A stretch of DNA of 23,730 bases from Planctomycetales bacterium (GTDB lineage: Bacteria > Planctomycetota > Phycisphaerae > SM23-33): the NCBI GenBank assembly GCA_030631085.1, contig DAOVLV010000002.1, forward strand, positions 1 through 23,730, in the 5' to 3' direction. The stretch's first letter is position 1. Every line of letters starts with the position of its first letter. Positions 23,000 to 23,730 of the stretch are shown here, one piece after another. A model generated the notes under the pieces. The model made no database searches. It had not been told where the DNA came from and worked only from the letters and a program-made list of their open reading frames with translations. The position numbers and the translations under genes are program-made.

Positions 23000-23730
23000 A
23001 TGCAGATCAAATTGAGTTTTCTCGGCGCGGCGCAGAACGTTACGGGTTCCCGGTTTCTCGTCGAGGCTGACGGGTTGCGGATACTGGTCGATTGCGGCCT
23101 GTACCAGGAGCGGAAACTTCGAGGCCGGAACTGGGACGGGTTTCCCATTCCGCCCAAGACGATAGACGCCGTTCTTCTGACGCACGCGCATCTGGACCAT
23201 TGCGGGCTGATGCCGAAACTCGTCCGCGAGGGTTTCGACGGGAAGATATACTGCACTGAGGCGACGGCGGAAATCGCACGGATTATCCTGCTGGATTCTG
23301 CCCATATCCAGGAAGAAGACGCCGAGTTCAAGCGTCGCCGGCACGAACGTGAAGGGCGGAAAGGTCGTTACCCCGAAGTCCCGCTCTACACCACAGCCGA
23401 TGCCGAGAAGTGCCTCCCGCACTTTTTGCCGATCGAGTACGAACAAACCGTACAGGTGGCCGATGGTGCGGAGGCCGTTTTCCGCGATGCCGGTCATATT
23501 TTCGGCTCATCCATAATACGCCTGAAGATCAACAAAAACGGCGAGGTCAGGACGATCCTGTTTTCCGGGGACCTCGGACGGAAGAATATGCCGATTATCG
23601 ACGACCCGTCGGAATTCAGCCACGCCGATTATGTCCTGATCGAATCGACTTACGGCGACCGCATTCACGGGAAGGCTGAAGACGTGGAAAACCGCCTCGC
23701 CGAAGTTATCAACACGACGAAACAGGCCGG
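23000..23730 (+). CDS. MBL-fold/beta-CASP RNA-processing-type hydrolase (partial, 3' cut)
   Basis: The frame starts at ATG 23000 and is still open at the window end, so 243 residues are visible of an expected 450 or so. The sequence begins MQIKLSFLGAAQNVTGSRFL, typical of the bacterial YSH1/CPSF73-like branch of metallo-beta-lactamases. Zinc ligands are visible: motif II THAHLDH at 61-67 (H62, H64, D66, H67), motif III DAGHIFGS with H166, and motif IV SGDLG with D191. The beta-CASP domain begins at about 207 (ADYVLIESTYGDR). The family acts mainly as RNA endo/exonucleases in the cytoplasm; a role in RNA processing is inferred from the family. It is divergent from the IclR operon and apparently unrelated to it. 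Confidence 0.88.
   Translation, partial: MQIKLSFLGAAQNVTGSRFLVEADGLRILVDCGLYQERKLRGRNWDGFPIPPKTIDAVLLTHAHLDHCGLMPKLVREGFDGKIYCTEATAEIARIILLDSAHIQEEDAEFKRRRHEREGRKGRYPEVPLYTTADAEKCLPHFLPIEYEQTVQVADGAEAVFRDAGHIFGSSIIRLKINKNGEVRTILFSGDLGRKNMPIIDDPSEFSHADYVLIESTYGDRIHGKAEDVENRLAEVINTTKQA

Overview
The window looks like a chromosomal segment of a bacterium of the Planctomycetota, most likely a Phycisphaerae/Sedimentisphaerales-type lineage. This is an inference from gene content and not a proven assignment. The pointers are a YdjY-domain secreted protein, a pilus/secretion operon whose anchors are long and charged, a TPR-bearing secretin with Gly/Asn/Asp homopolymer runs, lipoproteins with SPOR-like segments, and many genes without a strong Shine-Dalgarno. 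No tRNA, rRNA, CRISPR array, transposase, integrase or phage gene was seen.

Layout. (1) 1-477: the 3' end of a beta-propeller-like protein, converging on a minus-strand mtaB-type tRNA methylthiotransferase (422-1987) that carries an extra linker holding a palindromic repeat. (2) 2107-11120: a plus-strand four-gene operon for a type IV pilus or type II secretion-like envelope machine. It encodes a PilM-PilN fusion, two single-pass charged proteins in the PilO/PilP positions, and a large TPR secretin, and it ends in a strong intrinsic terminator (11151-11184). (3) 11185-13524: a 34-bp perfect inverted repeat, a secreted YdjY plus ExbD-like protein, a 15-bp perfect stem-loop and a small polytopic membrane protein. 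(4) 15963-13478 (minus): a tight operon of a SPOR-like lipoprotein, rdgB (nucleotide-pool sanitation) and a fructokinase-like PfkB kinase. (5) 16104-17867 (plus): a secreted protein of about 590 aa with a transglutaminase-like Cys/His arrangement. (6) 22832-17905 (minus): an IclR-family regulator followed by three translationally coupled genes of the reductive-dehalogenase-like corrinoid/iron-sulfur superfamily. (7) 23000 to the end: a partial MBL/beta-CASP RNA-processing-type hydrolase, divergent from the IclR operon.

The region most worth attention is (6). Its three enzymes contain five copies of the same corrinoid-binding-type module. One gene fuses three of them, with the middle copy lacking any Fe-S motif, and a second gene has lost most of its first [4Fe-4S] cluster motif. 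None has a Tat signal or membrane anchor, so a cytoplasmic and possibly catabolic reductive activity is suggested. The IclR gene upstream has a TTGACA-N17-TACATT promoter followed directly by a perfect palindrome, a plausible autoregulatory operator. Substrate and reaction cannot be read from the sequence.
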